Source: Synechococcus sp. WH 5701 (GTDB taxonomy: Bacteria > Cyanobacteriota > Cyanobacteriia > PCC-6307 > Cyanobiaceae). From it: DNA of 64,000 nt. The position numbers and the translations under genes are program-made. The DNA lies in assembly GCF_000153045.1 (NCBI RefSeq), contig NZ_CH724160.1, forward strand, positions 639,499 through 703,498, in the 5' to 3' direction. Under the pieces are notes generated by a model that had not been told where the DNA came from, made no database searches, and saw only the letters and a program-made list of their open reading frames with translations. Shown here piece by piece: positions 56,039 through 64,000 of the stretch. Position 1 is the stretch's first letter. Every line of letters starts with the position of its first letter.

Positions 56039-58373
56039 GCAGGCCCGCCAGCAGCAGGGCGAGTGCTGTGGTGATCATCACGGTGAGGATCCCGGAGGGC
56101 TGCAGCGGCGCAAGGCTGAGCAGCTGCTGCAATCCGGGAATGGCCAGCAGCAGCAGCCACAGCCCCAGGCCGATGCCGGCACCGGCGGCGGTGATGCGGC
56201 TGTGGGGATCGCCGTTCAGCCACACCAGCCCACCGCCGGCGAGCAGCAGCAACGAGAACACCAGGCTGCGGTGGGTGGCGGCGTCGGCCTCGGGCCAGAA
56301 GACCAGCACCAGGGCGGCCACCATCACGACGGCGCCCTGGGTGAGCGAATGGCGCCAGGTGTCGGGCCCGAACAGGGGAGCCTCCGGCGGGCGGGGGGGC
56401 TGCCGCATCAGGCCCGGTGAGGCGGGAAGCGCCTCGAACACCACCGTGCAGGCCGGATCGATCACCAGGTGGAGCAGGGCGATGTGCACCGGCAGCAGGA
56501 TCAGGGCCTGGCCAGGCAGTAGCAGGGGCACCAGGCCGAGCGCGGCGATCGGCAGGTGAATGGCGAGGGTGTAACCCAGTGCCCGGTGCAGGTTGGCATC
56601 GACCCGCCGTCCCAGTTCCAGGGCGGCCACCAGATCGCTGAAGGTGTCGTCGAGCAGCACCAGATCGGCGGATTCCCGCGCCACGGCCGTGCCGCGCTTG
56701 CCCATCGCCACGCCGATGTCGGCGGCCTTGAGGGCCGGGGCGTCGTTGACGCCATCGCCGGTCATCGCCACCACCTCACCGGCGGCCTGCAGCGCACGCA
56801 CCAGCTGCAGCTTCTGCTGGGGCATCACCCGGGCGAACACCGCCACCTCGCGGATGCTGACAGCCAGGTCCTGTGGCGTGAGGGCGTCCAGCTCCGGGCC
56901 GGAGAGCACCGGACCGGGCGGCAAGCCCGCCTGATCGGCGATCGAGCGGGCCGTCACGGGGCTGTCTCCCGTGATCATCACCACGCGAACGCCAGCGCCC
57001 CGCGCCGTGGCGATCGCCGCCGGCACATCCGAGCGCAGCGGGTCCGCCAGGGCCAGGAAGCCCACCGGCTCGAACAGGTAGCCGTGCACGTGGTCCGGCA
57101 GAACGTCGCCACCTGCGGATGGCTGACCCTCGTGCACCGGCACGCCATCGAGCCCGCGCGCCACCGCCAGCACCCGCAGACCCCTGGCGGCGAGTTCATC
57201 GGCGGCGGCCAGCAGGGCGGTGGTCTGCCCGGCATCGAGGTGACAGAGATCGGCGATCGCCTCGGGAGCTCCCTTGGCGGCCAGCCGCAAGCCGCCGTCG
57301 CCGTCGTGCCAGAGGCGGGAGAACACCAGCAGATCGCTCTGCAGGGGGTATTCGCGCTCCAGGGGCCAGTCTGGATGGAGGTGTTCGGTGCCGCCGAGAT
57401 GGTCGGCGGCCAGACGCTGGATCGCCAGTTCCATCGCATCCACCGGATCACCGCGGCTGGCGAGCACCGCCAGCTCGAGCAGCTGATGAACCGGTTCCTC
57501 CAGGGTCTCTCCCGCTTGCCAACCCTCCAGCTGCGGCCAGGTGAGCAGTTGCTGCACCCCCATGCGGTTCTCGGTGAGCGTGCCGGTCTTGTCGACGGCA
57601 AGCACCGTGGCGCTGCCCAGGCTCTCCACCGCCGCGGGCCAGCGGGCCAGCACCCCGATCCGGGCCAGGCGCAGGGCGCCGAGGGCCAGGAACAGGGCCA
57701 GCACCACGGGAATCTCGTTGGGCAGCACCGCCAGGGCCAGGGCCAGGGCGGCGAGCAGGGCCTGGGGCCAGTCGCCGCTGATCGCTCCCTGGATCACCGC
57801 CAGGGCTGCGCAGAGCCCCAGCGCCAGCACGGTGAGGCGCCCGGTGAGGCGACGGGTCTGGCGCTGCAGCCGGGTGGGTGGCGGCTGCACCGTGGCCAGG
57901 CTGCTGCCGAGCCGGCCCAGTTCGGTGGCCTCAGCCACGGCCACCACCTCGGCCCAGCCGCGGCCACTGGCCACCAGCGAACCCGCCAGGATCCGCTCCC
58001 CGGGCGTGGAGCGGGCGACCGGCAGCGATTCACCGGTGAGCAGGGACTCATCCAGCCACAGCCCCACCCCCTCGCTGAGGGCGGCATCGGCCGCCACCCG
58101 ATCGCCTTCTTCCAGCCGGAGCAGATCGCCCACACGCACCTGCTCGGCCGGCAGGTCCAGCTCCTGTCCGTCGCGGCGCACGTGGGCGCGGGGCGCCGAC
58201 AGGCGGGCCAGCTCGGCCAGGGCACGGTTGCTGCGCTGCTGCTGGACGGCATCGAGCAGGCTGATGCCCACCACGAAAACCAGCAGGATGCCGCCATCGA
58301 CCCATTCCCCGATCACGCCATAGATCAGGGCACAGGCCAGCAGCAGCAGGTTGGTGGGCTCCAGCCAGCTCAT
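56019..58373 (-). CDS. Cation-translocating P-type ATPase lacking the N-terminal domain
   Basis: A 784-residue pump. TGES is at 113-116, the phosphorylation motif DKTGTLT at 261-267, and MTGDGVNDAPALKAADIGVA in the P domain. The M4 motif reads LPNEIPVVLALFLALGA. The first residues (MSWLEPTNLLLLACALIYGV) are already helix M1; the soluble Cation_ATPase_N segment (~50-60 residues) usually before it is missing. In-frame TAG lies upstream of ATG 58373. It may be a truncated but otherwise intact enzyme. Transported ion unknown. Confidence 0.88.
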   Translation of the reverse strand: MSWLEPTNLLLLACALIYGVIGEWVDGGILLVFVVGISLLDAVQQQRSNRALAELARLSAPRAHVRRDGQELDLPAEQVRVGDLLRLEEGDRVAADAALSEGVGLWLDESLLTGESLPVARSTPGERILAGSLVASGRGWAEVVAVAEATELGRLGSSLATVQPPPTRLQRQTRRLTGRLTVLALGLCAALAVIQGAISGDWPQALLAALALALAVLPNEIPVVLALFLALGALRLARIGVLARWPAAVESLGSATVLAVDKTGTLTENRMGVQQLLTWPQLEGWQAGETLEEPVHQLLELAVLASRGDPVDAMELAIQRLAADHLGGTEHLHPDWPLEREYPLQSDLLVFSRLWHDGDGGLRLAAKGAPEAIADLCHLDAGQTTALLAAADELAARGLRVLAVARGLDGVPVHEGQPSAGGDVLPDHVHGYLFEPVGFLALADPLRSDVPAAIATARGAGVRVVMITGDSPVTARSIADQAGLPPGPVLSGPELDALTPQDLAVSIREVAVFARVMPQQKLQLVRALQAAGEVVAMTGDGVNDAPALKAADIGVAMGKRGTAVARESADLVLLDDTFSDLVAALELGRRVDANLHRALGYTLAIHLPIAALGLVPLLLPGQALILLPVHIALLHLVIDPACTVVFEALPASPGLMRQPPRPPEAPLFGPDTWRHSLTQGAVVMVAALVLVFWPEADAATHRSLVFSLLLLAGGGLVWLNGDPHSRITAAGAGIGLGLWLLLLAIPGLQQLLSLAPLQPSGILTVMITTALALLLAGLLNRRLA

Positions 58374-58471
58374 CTCGGCTCCGCTCGTGCCTTCCCTCTA
58401 GCGGGATCTGCCGGCCAGGGCGATCAATCCCTGCCCTTTCTGTCGATTCCGACCAAATCCAAGCTGGCGGC

Positions 58472-59395
58472 TCAGGAAGCGAAGTGGGTGATCGTGCGCA
58501 GACCAGCGAGCTTGCGCACGCGCCGCGCGTCGGCGGGAGCCAGGTCCAGCCGCACCTCCACCACACCGTCGCCGCGGGCCCCATCGGCAGGGCTCACCCG
58601 GCTCACCCGCGCCGAGAGGGTGCCGGGGAAGGCGCCACTGAGGCTGTTGATCCGGGCGGCCTGGCCCAGGTGGATGCGGGCCAGGTCGCTGTCGGCGACC
58701 TCGGCGACGGCCTCGAGGCGGTCACTGGTGCTCAGCTCCAGAATGCCCATCACGCCGGGCCGTTCCCCGACGCGGGCGTAGAGGCGCATCACCTTGCCGG
58801 CCACGGGGGCACGCAATTCGCTGTTCCCCAGATCGGCGTCGGTGCGGGTGATCGCCTGGCGGGTTTCGCTGACGCCGGCCTGCAGTTCGACCAGCTGCTG
58901 CTCGCGCTCCAGCAGATCGGCCCGGGCCAGCGCACCGGCCTGCACCAGCGGCCGGTAGCGGTCCACCTCGGCCTCAAGGCTGCCGGCCTGGCGGCTGAGG
59001 CTGGCATAGCGGCTCTGCAGCAGCCGACGCTCGGCCTGGAGGGCAGGGCCGGTGTCGAACTGGGCCAGCAGCTGGCCGCGCTCAACGAATTCGCCCTCCT
59101 TCACCAGCAGCTGGATCAGGCGGGGGCTGTTGCCGGCAGCCGTGACCGGTCCGGCGAGCTTGCGGGTTTCCCCCGCCAGCTCCAACCGGCCGGGCGCCGA
59201 CAACTCCTTGAACGGCCCGCTGGAGCGCAGCCCATAGGTGAGGCCACCGGCCATCACCATCAGCGCCAGAGCTCCAAAGCCAAGGGCCCACCCCTGCGGA
59301 GGTGGACCGCTGCGGCCGCCAATGGCGGTGAGGCGAGGGGCTTTGTTCCGGGGTTGGGGGTCAGGGGCTTGCACAACGCCTCCTTTCATGGGCAC
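58472..59395 (-). CDS. HlyD/DevB-type periplasmic adaptor (orphan)
   Basis: A 307-residue membrane-fusion protein: an N-terminal anchor (~35-55), a barrel/lipoyl part (VKEGEFVERGQLLAQFDTG) and a coiled-coil hairpin (~100-175, ELQAGVSETRQAITRTDADL). The second lipoyl half reads NSELRAPVAGKVMRLYARVG, and a beta-barrel follows. DevB normally works with DevC and DevA, but neither is nearby; the pump gene downstream (98 bases) is unrelated. Perhaps it serves a pump encoded elsewhere. Confidence 0.88.
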   Translation of the reverse strand: MPMKGGVVQAPDPQPRNKAPRLTAIGGRSGPPPQGWALGFGALALMVMAGGLTYGLRSSGPFKELSAPGRLELAGETRKLAGPVTAAGNSPRLIQLLVKEGEFVERGQLLAQFDTGPALQAERRLLQSRYASLSRQAGSLEAEVDRYRPLVQAGALARADLLEREQQLVELQAGVSETRQAITRTDADLGNSELRAPVAGKVMRLYARVGERPGVMGILELSTSDRLEAVAEVADSDLARIHLGQAARINSLSGAFPGTLSARVSRVSPADGARGDGVVEVRLDLAPADARRVRKLAGLRTITHFAS

Positions 59396-59450
59396 CGTAG
59401 CCGTGCCGTTCAGGGATGGGACCCGAGGATCCGCGCGGCGGCCACGAGGG

Positions 59451-59702
59451 TCATTTGCCTTCGTTCACGCCCCGGTTGATCACGCAGCCGGCCGTGGCAC
59501 CGATGGCCGCGCCCCCCAGCCTGTTCACGACACTGCCCCGGCTGAGCAGACCACCGGTGGCACCGCCGATCAGGACGCCGTTCCTGCAGCGATCACGGTT
59601 GGCTTCAGCCTGCTTCTTCGCGTCCTGCGCCTCAGCCGGCACCATCCACAGCAGGTGAGTTGCCAGCACGAGGGCACGGGCCAATCGACGCTTTACCGAC
59701 AT
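59451..59702 (-). CDS. Small secreted glycine-zipper protein
   Basis: An 83-residue protein. The signal peptide (SVKRRLARALVLATHLLWMV, cut near PAEA-QD) is followed by NRDRCRNGVLIGGATGGLLS and a Gly-rich helix-pair (VVNRLGGAAIGATAGCVINR). This is the glycine-zipper two-helix pattern of outer-membrane or periplasmic small proteins. ATG 59702. Function unknown. Confidence 0.72.
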   Translation of the reverse strand: MSVKRRLARALVLATHLLWMVPAEAQDAKKQAEANRDRCRNGVLIGGATGGLLSRGSVVNRLGGAAIGATAGCVINRGVNEGK

Positions 59703-60244
59703 CCTTGGTGACCAGGGTTCAGGAGTGAGGCCGACGCTACCGAAGCTCTCCGTGGACACCACCCCACAGTTGTGACAGGGTGTGGCCGGCGATCACGAGG
59801 GCGCTCACCTTGCTGAGGATCCGGTGAGCAGAAGATCCTGCAGCGCCGATTTCTGCGCCACCCTGTCAAACAGGCTGGCCCCAAAACGCCAGACCGCCCC
59901 GCCCACCCCATCACCGGCAGCCATGTCGCCGGGATCGCTCGCTCGCCCTCGTGGCTTTCATGGCTGGCAACACCCCGGCAGCGGAACCGTGCGCTGGCCG
60001 GTGGCGGGTGGAAGGGGAGAAGAGGGCTTCACTCTTGCGCAGGGTGATGAACAGCAGGTCGGTGAGGGTGGGCTGGTGCCAGAGCACGCCTTCGCGCCGG
60101 CCGAGTTCAGGCTCGAACGCACCCTCAACCGGCGTGACACCTGCAAGGTCGCCGCTGAAGGCAACAGGCTCGCCAGGATGCGGGCCTCAGCGTCAGGGCC
60201 ATGCCCAGGCAGCTCAACACCCCGATAGCCCAGTGCCGACAACA
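59703..60244. other. 542-base gap, possibly holding a decayed gene on the minus strand
   Basis: No intact gene was found. On the minus strand between about 60240 and 59960, separate frames give protein-like pieces, [20 protein letters not shown] and [20 protein letters not shown] followed by [16 protein letters not shown]. They look like the C-terminal end of a longer protein broken by a frameshift, loosely reminiscent of an ABC-ATPase tail. The identification is weak. The rest is featureless. Confidence 0.35.
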
Positions 60245-61918
60245 GTGACGACAACCACGTTCGCGGAGTTTGCACAACGGGCCGACTATTCGCTGATGGA
60301 TTCCCTGCGGCCGGATCCTCAGGCTTCGGGCGATGGTCACGATCACCGGCCCCGCCAGGTGTTCTCCGGTCATTACGTGCCGGTGGCGCCAACCCCGATT
60401 CCAGCGCCGGAGTACGTGGCGCACAGCCGAAGCCTCTTCCAGGACCTGGGCCTGAGCGAGGCGCTGGCCCACGACGACCAGTTCCAGCGTCTGTTCTCCG
60501 GCGACATCAGCGTGGCGCGCCAGCCGATGCGACCGGTTGGCTGGGCCACGGGCTATGCCCTCTCGATCTACGGCAGCGAATACATCCAGCAGTGCCCGTT
60601 CGGCACCGGCAACGGCTACGGCGATGGCCGAGCTATTTCCGTGTTCGAAGGCGTCTTCAACGGCCGGCGCTGGGAGATGCAACTGAAAGGCGGTGGCCCG
60701 ACGCCCTACTGCCGGGGCGCCGATGGCCGCGCCGTGCTCCGCTCCAGCGTGCGCGAGTTTCTGGCGCAGGAGTTCATGCACGCGCTGGGGGTGCCCACCT
60801 CACGCTCGCTCACGCTGTACATGTCGCGGGCCGAAACGGTGCGCAGGCCCTGGTACTCGCCGAACTCCCGGTCGTTCGATCCCGACATCCTGGTGGACAA
60901 CCCAGCGGCGATCACCACACGGGTGGCCCCCTCGTTTCTGCGCGTCGGCCAGCTTGAGCTGTTTGCCCGTCGCGCCCGCAGCCAGGCCCATCCGGAGGCG
61001 CTGAACGAGCTGCGGATGATCGTGGCGCACCTGATCGAGCGGAACTACCGGCAAGAGATTGATCCGGCTCTGGAGTTCAGCGATCAGGTGGTGGAGCTGG
61101 CGCGATTGTTCCGCGGACGGCTCACGTCTCTTGTGGCGAACTGGATGCGCGTGGGCTACTGCCAGGGCAATTTCAACAGCGACAACTGCGCCGCCGGCGG
61201 CTACACCCTCGACTACGGACCCTTCGGCTTCTGCGAACTGTTCGATCCCCGCTTTCAGCCCTGGACCGGAGGCGGCGAGCATTTCAGCTTCTTCAACCAA
61301 CCGGTGGCGGCCGAGGCCAACTACCAGATGTTCTGGGCCTCCCTGCGGCTGCTGCTCGAGGGCAACACCGAGGCCCTGGCACGGCTGGATGCGATCCGCG
61401 ACGGCTTCGCCGCAGCGATGCAGCAGGCGCTCGAGGCCATGTGGGCCAGGAAGCTTGGCCTGATCAGCTACGACGCCGCGCTGGTGGACGAACTGCTGGA
61501 GCTGATGGTGCTCTCCAAGGCGGACTACACGATCTTCTTCCGCAAGCTGTCTGGCCTTCCCGAGCAACTCTCCACTTTGAAAGAGAGCTTCTACATGCCC
61601 AGCTCAGAGCAGCTCGATGCGCAGTGGACGCACTGGCTGCAACGCTGGCGGGATCGCCTCGAGGCTGCCGGCGAGCTCAACGCGACATCCGCAGCGATGA
61701 AACGCATCAACCCCAGATACACCTGGCGTGAGTGGCTGGTCGCACCGGCTTATGAACAGGCTGCGCAAGGGGATACCAGCCTGATCCAGGACCTGCAGGA
61801 GGTGTTCAGCCATCCCTACGACGAGCAGTCAGCGGAGGTGGCGGCGACCTACGACCGCCTGAAGCCCAGGGAATTCTTCAACGCCGGGGGGGTGTCGCAC
61901 TACAGTTGTTCGTCGTGA
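60245..61918 (+). CDS. selO: SelO-family protein adenylyltransferase (YdiU)
   Basis: A 557-residue pseudokinase-fold enzyme that transfers AMP to Ser/Thr/Tyr of partner proteins and links to redox stress. Visible are the nucleotide site ([20 protein letters not shown]), [40 protein letters not shown] and [14 protein letters not shown]. The last residues are SCSS: Cys sits where selenocysteine is found in some homologues. GTG 60245 chosen; the frame upstream is not conserved-looking. Confidence 0.93.
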   Translation: MTTTTFAEFAQRADYSLMDSLRPDPQASGDGHDHRPRQVFSGHYVPVAPTPIPAPEYVAHSRSLFQDLGLSEALAHDDQFQRLFSGDISVARQPMRPVGWATGYALSIYGSEYIQQCPFGTGNGYGDGRAISVFEGVFNGRRWEMQLKGGGPTPYCRGADGRAVLRSSVREFLAQEFMHALGVPTSRSLTLYMSRAETVRRPWYSPNSRSFDPDILVDNPAAITTRVAPSFLRVGQLELFARRARSQAHPEALNELRMIVAHLIERNYRQEIDPALEFSDQVVELARLFRGRLTSLVANWMRVGYCQGNFNSDNCAAGGYTLDYGPFGFCELFDPRFQPWTGGGEHFSFFNQPVAAEANYQMFWASLRLLLEGNTEALARLDAIRDGFAAAMQQALEAMWARKLGLISYDAALVDELLELMVLSKADYTIFFRKLSGLPEQLSTLKESFYMPSSEQLDAQWTHWLQRWRDRLEAAGELNATSAAMKRINPRYTWREWLVAPAYEQAAQGDTSLIQDLQEVFSHPYDEQSAEVAATYDRLKPREFFNAGGVSHYSCSS

Positions 61919-61971
61919 GCTGATCACGCTCAGTCCTGCGGAGTGGCGCCGTGCCGATCAGCCGGCAGCGA

Positions 61972-62793
61972 CTACCCGTTCCGCAGGCTCCAGATCAGCC
62001 CCTGGAGGACGTAGGCCCCCCCGGCCACCAGCAGAACCAGGGCACTGAGACGGGTGAGCGTGGCGCCATGGTGCAGCAGCCTCCGGGAGGCACCCATCAG
62101 GCCGGCCCAGAGGCTGGTGGCCGTGATCAGGGCGGTGTACCCCAGGGCGTAGCTCACCATCGTGATCACCGACAACACACCGGAGCCGGTGGCGGCAGCG
62201 GCGGCCAGCACCGAGAACAGCACCGGACTGGCGCAGGGAGAGCTGACCAGGGCGAAACCGATGCCCACCAGAAACGGCCCACCGGACGGGGGCAGTTCGG
62301 GCATGCGGGGCAGGCGCAGCGGCAGCCAGCCCCGCAGATGGAGGCCCATGGCCAGGATGACCAGTCCCACGGCCAGATGCACCGGGCCGCGGTGGTCCAC
62401 CACCACGGCCGAGGCGAACGAGGCGACGAGGCCGTAGAGGCTCAGCACCGTGACGGTGCCGGCCACGAAGCCTCCCACCCGGACAACGGCCTGCCGCCGG
62501 CTGAGCGGACCGAGGGTGCCGATGTAGCCGAGGTTGAGGGGCAGCATCGCCAGCACGCAGGGCGACACGCTGGCCAGCAGCCCGCCGGCGAACGCTGCCA
62601 GCGGAACCACGATGGGGGAAGGGCTCCGGGCCTCGAACCATTCGGCGTAGGCCTGGGACGCGGACAGGATCACCTGATCCAGCCAGGCGCCGAGCTGCGG
62701 CAGACCGTGCACAGCCAGCCCCGCCGCCAGGGCCGTCAGGGCCAGCAGCACCAGAGCCGCCGCCCCTCTGCGGCGCAGGGGGGAGCGGATCAT
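61972..62793 (-). CDS. CcdA/DsbD-like transmembrane electron carrier
   Basis: A 273-residue membrane protein of the CcdA family. After an N-terminal helix it has six helices with the two redox cysteines in SVSPCVLAMLPLNLGY and VSSPCASPVLFSVLAA. It passes reducing equivalents from cytoplasmic thioredoxin to an extracytoplasmic thioredoxin-like partner. The upstream thioredoxin gene overlaps its start (ATGA), giving an obvious partner. Confidence 0.92.
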   Translation of the reverse strand: MIRSPLRRRGAAALVLLALTALAAGLAVHGLPQLGAWLDQVILSASQAYAEWFEARSPSPIVVPLAAFAGGLLASVSPCVLAMLPLNLGYIGTLGPLSRRQAVVRVGGFVAGTVTVLSLYGLVASFASAVVVDHRGPVHLAVGLVILAMGLHLRGWLPLRLPRMPELPPSGGPFLVGIGFALVSSPCASPVLFSVLAAAAATGSGVLSVITMVSYALGYTALITATSLWAGLMGASRRLLHHGATLTRLSALVLLVAGGAYVLQGLIWSLRNG

Positions 62794-63275
62794 CGCCGGA
62801 TCATCGCCTGAACCTTGTTGATCGCCGCGGTGTAGGCCGCTGCATCGGTGCTGGCCCGGAAGGTCTTCGCCGTGGTGCCTGTGGCCGGGTCGATCACCGC
62901 CACCAGGGAGGTCTGGCTGCGGTTGGCCTCCAGAAAGGCGCCCAGTCCGAGCGCCCGGGCCCGTTCACGGGAGGCCTTCAAGGTGGCGGCATCGGACACG
63001 TCCAAGGTCACGAAGGTGGCCTTGCCGGCCTTGCTCTGCTGCAGAGAGCGGAGGGTCGGGGCGATGGTGCGGCAGGCGGGACACCAGCTGGCGTAGATGT
63101 CGACCACCACGGGTCTGCCCTGCAGGGAGGGGGCGAGGGCCCCGGTCTGTTTCTGAGCCACCCAGCCTGCGGTAGCCGGGATCCGGGGTGGGGCGCCGAC
63201 AGAGACCAAGCCAGGCAGGCCGACGGGCTGAGAGCTGCCGACGGTGAGCAGCAGGGCGGCAAGGGGCAGGGACAT
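62790..63275 (-). CDS. Exported thioredoxin-like (TlpA/HCF164 type) protein
   Basis: A 161-residue protein: an N-terminal hydrophobic signal or anchor, then VVVDIYASWCPACRTIAPTL with a WCPAC active site, and FVTLDVSD. It resembles HCF164/TxlA, lumenal thioredoxins that with CcdA reduce apocytochrome and PSII/b6f targets. The short N-terminal leader (~LPLAALLLTVG) may be a weak anchor. Its stop overlaps ccdA's start. Confidence 0.88.
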   Translation of the reverse strand: MSLPLAALLLTVGSSQPVGLPGLVSVGAPPRIPATAGWVAQKQTGALAPSLQGRPVVVDIYASWCPACRTIAPTLRSLQQSKAGKATFVTLDVSDAATLKASRERARALGLGAFLEANRSQTSLVAVIDPATGTTAKTFRASTDAAAYTAAINKVQAMIRR

Positions 63276-63380
63276 CGCGGCGGAGTCGTCGTTCGCCTGA
63301 TCTACCAGCGAACCTTCCCGGCGGATTGGGGGCCCAGGGCCAGGTCACGTCACCAGCAGCCGGTCGGTCTGGCTGGGTTC

Positions 63381-63908
63381 GTGCTGCGTGAAGAGGCACG
63401 GCAAGACCCGCCAGGATTGGGCAACCTGAAGCCAGCTGGACGTATCCCGGTGCCTCTTCGCTCGGCCACAGAGTTTCCGGTCACGCCGGATGCAGAGGCT
63501 CTTCAGACGACGTACCAGGAATGCCGCGCAGCCCTCGTCTCGGCCAACCGCTCACGAGGGATCCTCAAGGCGCAGAGCGACCGGCGGGGGGTGGTGATTG
63601 CCGAGCTTCAGCGCGAACTGGTGGAGCTGGAGGCGGATCTGGCCGACGAGGCGCGGGCCAAGGCCCGGCTTCATGCCCTGAACGCCAAGCTCGGCACGGT
63701 GATCCGCGAACTGGAGGAAACGGGCGACGCGATGGTGGGGCTCATTGACGAGAGCGAGCGCCAGAGCGGCTTCTGGCTCGTGGAGATGTTCCGCCGCTTG
63801 ATCGAGCAGGCCAAGCGCTGGCGCACGGTGAAGGCCAGGGCCGCGGCGTTGGCTTCAGAAGCAGATGCGGTCCGGAATCCCTCCAATCAACTCGGCGAGC
63901 GGCCATGA
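63381..63908 (+). CDS. Hypothetical coiled-coil protein, ~175 aa
   Basis: Not recognised as a family. Residues ~40-115 form a long charged helix with heptad-like spacing (AELQRELVELEADLADEARA), so a coiled coil is likely. The C-terminal part is basic (RRLIEQAKRWRTVKARA). There is no signal peptide. GTG 63381 is a guess; GTG codons further in (near PLRSATEF) are possible. The next gene overlaps its stop by ATGA, so the two may act together, for example in surface glycan work. Confidence 0.6.
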   Translation: MLREEARQDPPGLGNLKPAGRIPVPLRSATEFPVTPDAEALQTTYQECRAALVSANRSRGILKAQSDRRGVVIAELQRELVELEADLADEARAKARLHALNAKLGTVIRELEETGDAMVGLIDESERQSGFWLVEMFRRLIEQAKRWRTVKARAAALASEADAVRNPSNQLGERP

Positions 63909-64000
63909 GCGCGGGCCCGTCGATCGCCGATCTTCTGGAGCAGACCAACCGGGACCTGGCGGGCACCGATGCCCGGGTGTACCGGCGGGTGGGCGCGCAT
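63905..64000 (+). CDS. Start of an unidentified gene, cut by window end
   Basis: ATG 63905 overlaps the stop of the coiled-coil gene (ATGA) and the frame stays open to base 64000, giving 32 residues (MSAGPSIADLLEQTNRDLAG...). Too short to assign. The overlap argues it is co-transcribed with the coiled-coil gene. Confidence 0.6.
   Translation, partial: MSAGPSIADLLEQTNRDLAGTDARVYRRVGAH

Noticed and set aside
56556..58781. A 741-residue plus-strand frame opposite the P-type ATPase
   Set aside because: Antisense shadow; the minus strand has all P-type ATPase motifs.

Overview
The window is high-GC DNA (about two thirds G+C by eye) from a unicellular picocyanobacterium of the Synechococcus/Cyanobium (alpha-cyanobacterial) type. 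The evidence is photosynthetic: psbE-psbF-psbL-psbJ behind ycf48 and a membrane rubredoxin, ndhC-ndhK-ndhJ, chlD, and an orange carotenoid protein (OCP) cluster with a carotenoid ketolase and the fluorescence recovery protein. Coding density is very high, and many neighbouring genes overlap by ATGA or TGATG.

Layout. 1-235 is a near-perfect fold-back inverted repeat that disrupts the 3' end of a CDGSH/glutamate-synthase-like gene; it looks like a contig-end artefact. 1.9-5.9 kb: a four-gene CUT1-type solute ABC importer, probably for compatible solutes. 5.9-11 kb (minus strand): a compact series encoding a GNAT protein, an MlaE-like permease, an MCE protein, an inward-rectifier K+ channel, a DCC protein, a hypothetical and a gamma-glutamylcyclotransferase-like protein. 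11-15 kb is looser, with a cyAbrB regulator, a second DCC protein, a BASS transporter and two gene remnants (a methyltransferase and an SDR). 15-25 kb is housekeeping: tRNA-Val, mazG, arfB, a Tat-exported beta-carbonic anhydrase, speE-speB, gcvT, aspS and a group 2 sigma factor. 25-34 kb: a Dps-family protein, pyrG, a vapBC module with a palindromic operator, queE, hisS and a UDP-glucuronate/UDP-pentose nucleotide-sugar series.

34-45.5 kb is the photosynthesis block: PSII cytochrome b559 operon with assembly factors, NDH-1 genes, yvcK, an MCE lipid-transport ATPase plus MCE protein, chlD, and then frp-crtW-ocp. These last three supply the carotenoid, the quencher and its off-switch for phycobilisome photoprotection. 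45.6-49 kb holds a YccF protein, a PPC-glutaredoxin fusion, an epimerase and a DUF3598 calycin. 49-52.3 kb is a tightly overlapping methyltransferase / FAD oxidoreductase / type III polyketide synthase operon, the best candidate for an uncharacterised biosynthetic system, preceded by a frameshifted BCAM0308-like gene. 52.4-64 kb is accessory: TerB-like protein, an unusual CorA-family transporter with an AT-rich segment, SulP transporter, P-type ATPase, orphan HlyD/DevB adaptor, SelO, a thioredoxin-CcdA pair, and a coiled-coil gene followed by one cut off by the window end.

All assignments come from reading translations and motifs by eye; no database search was run.
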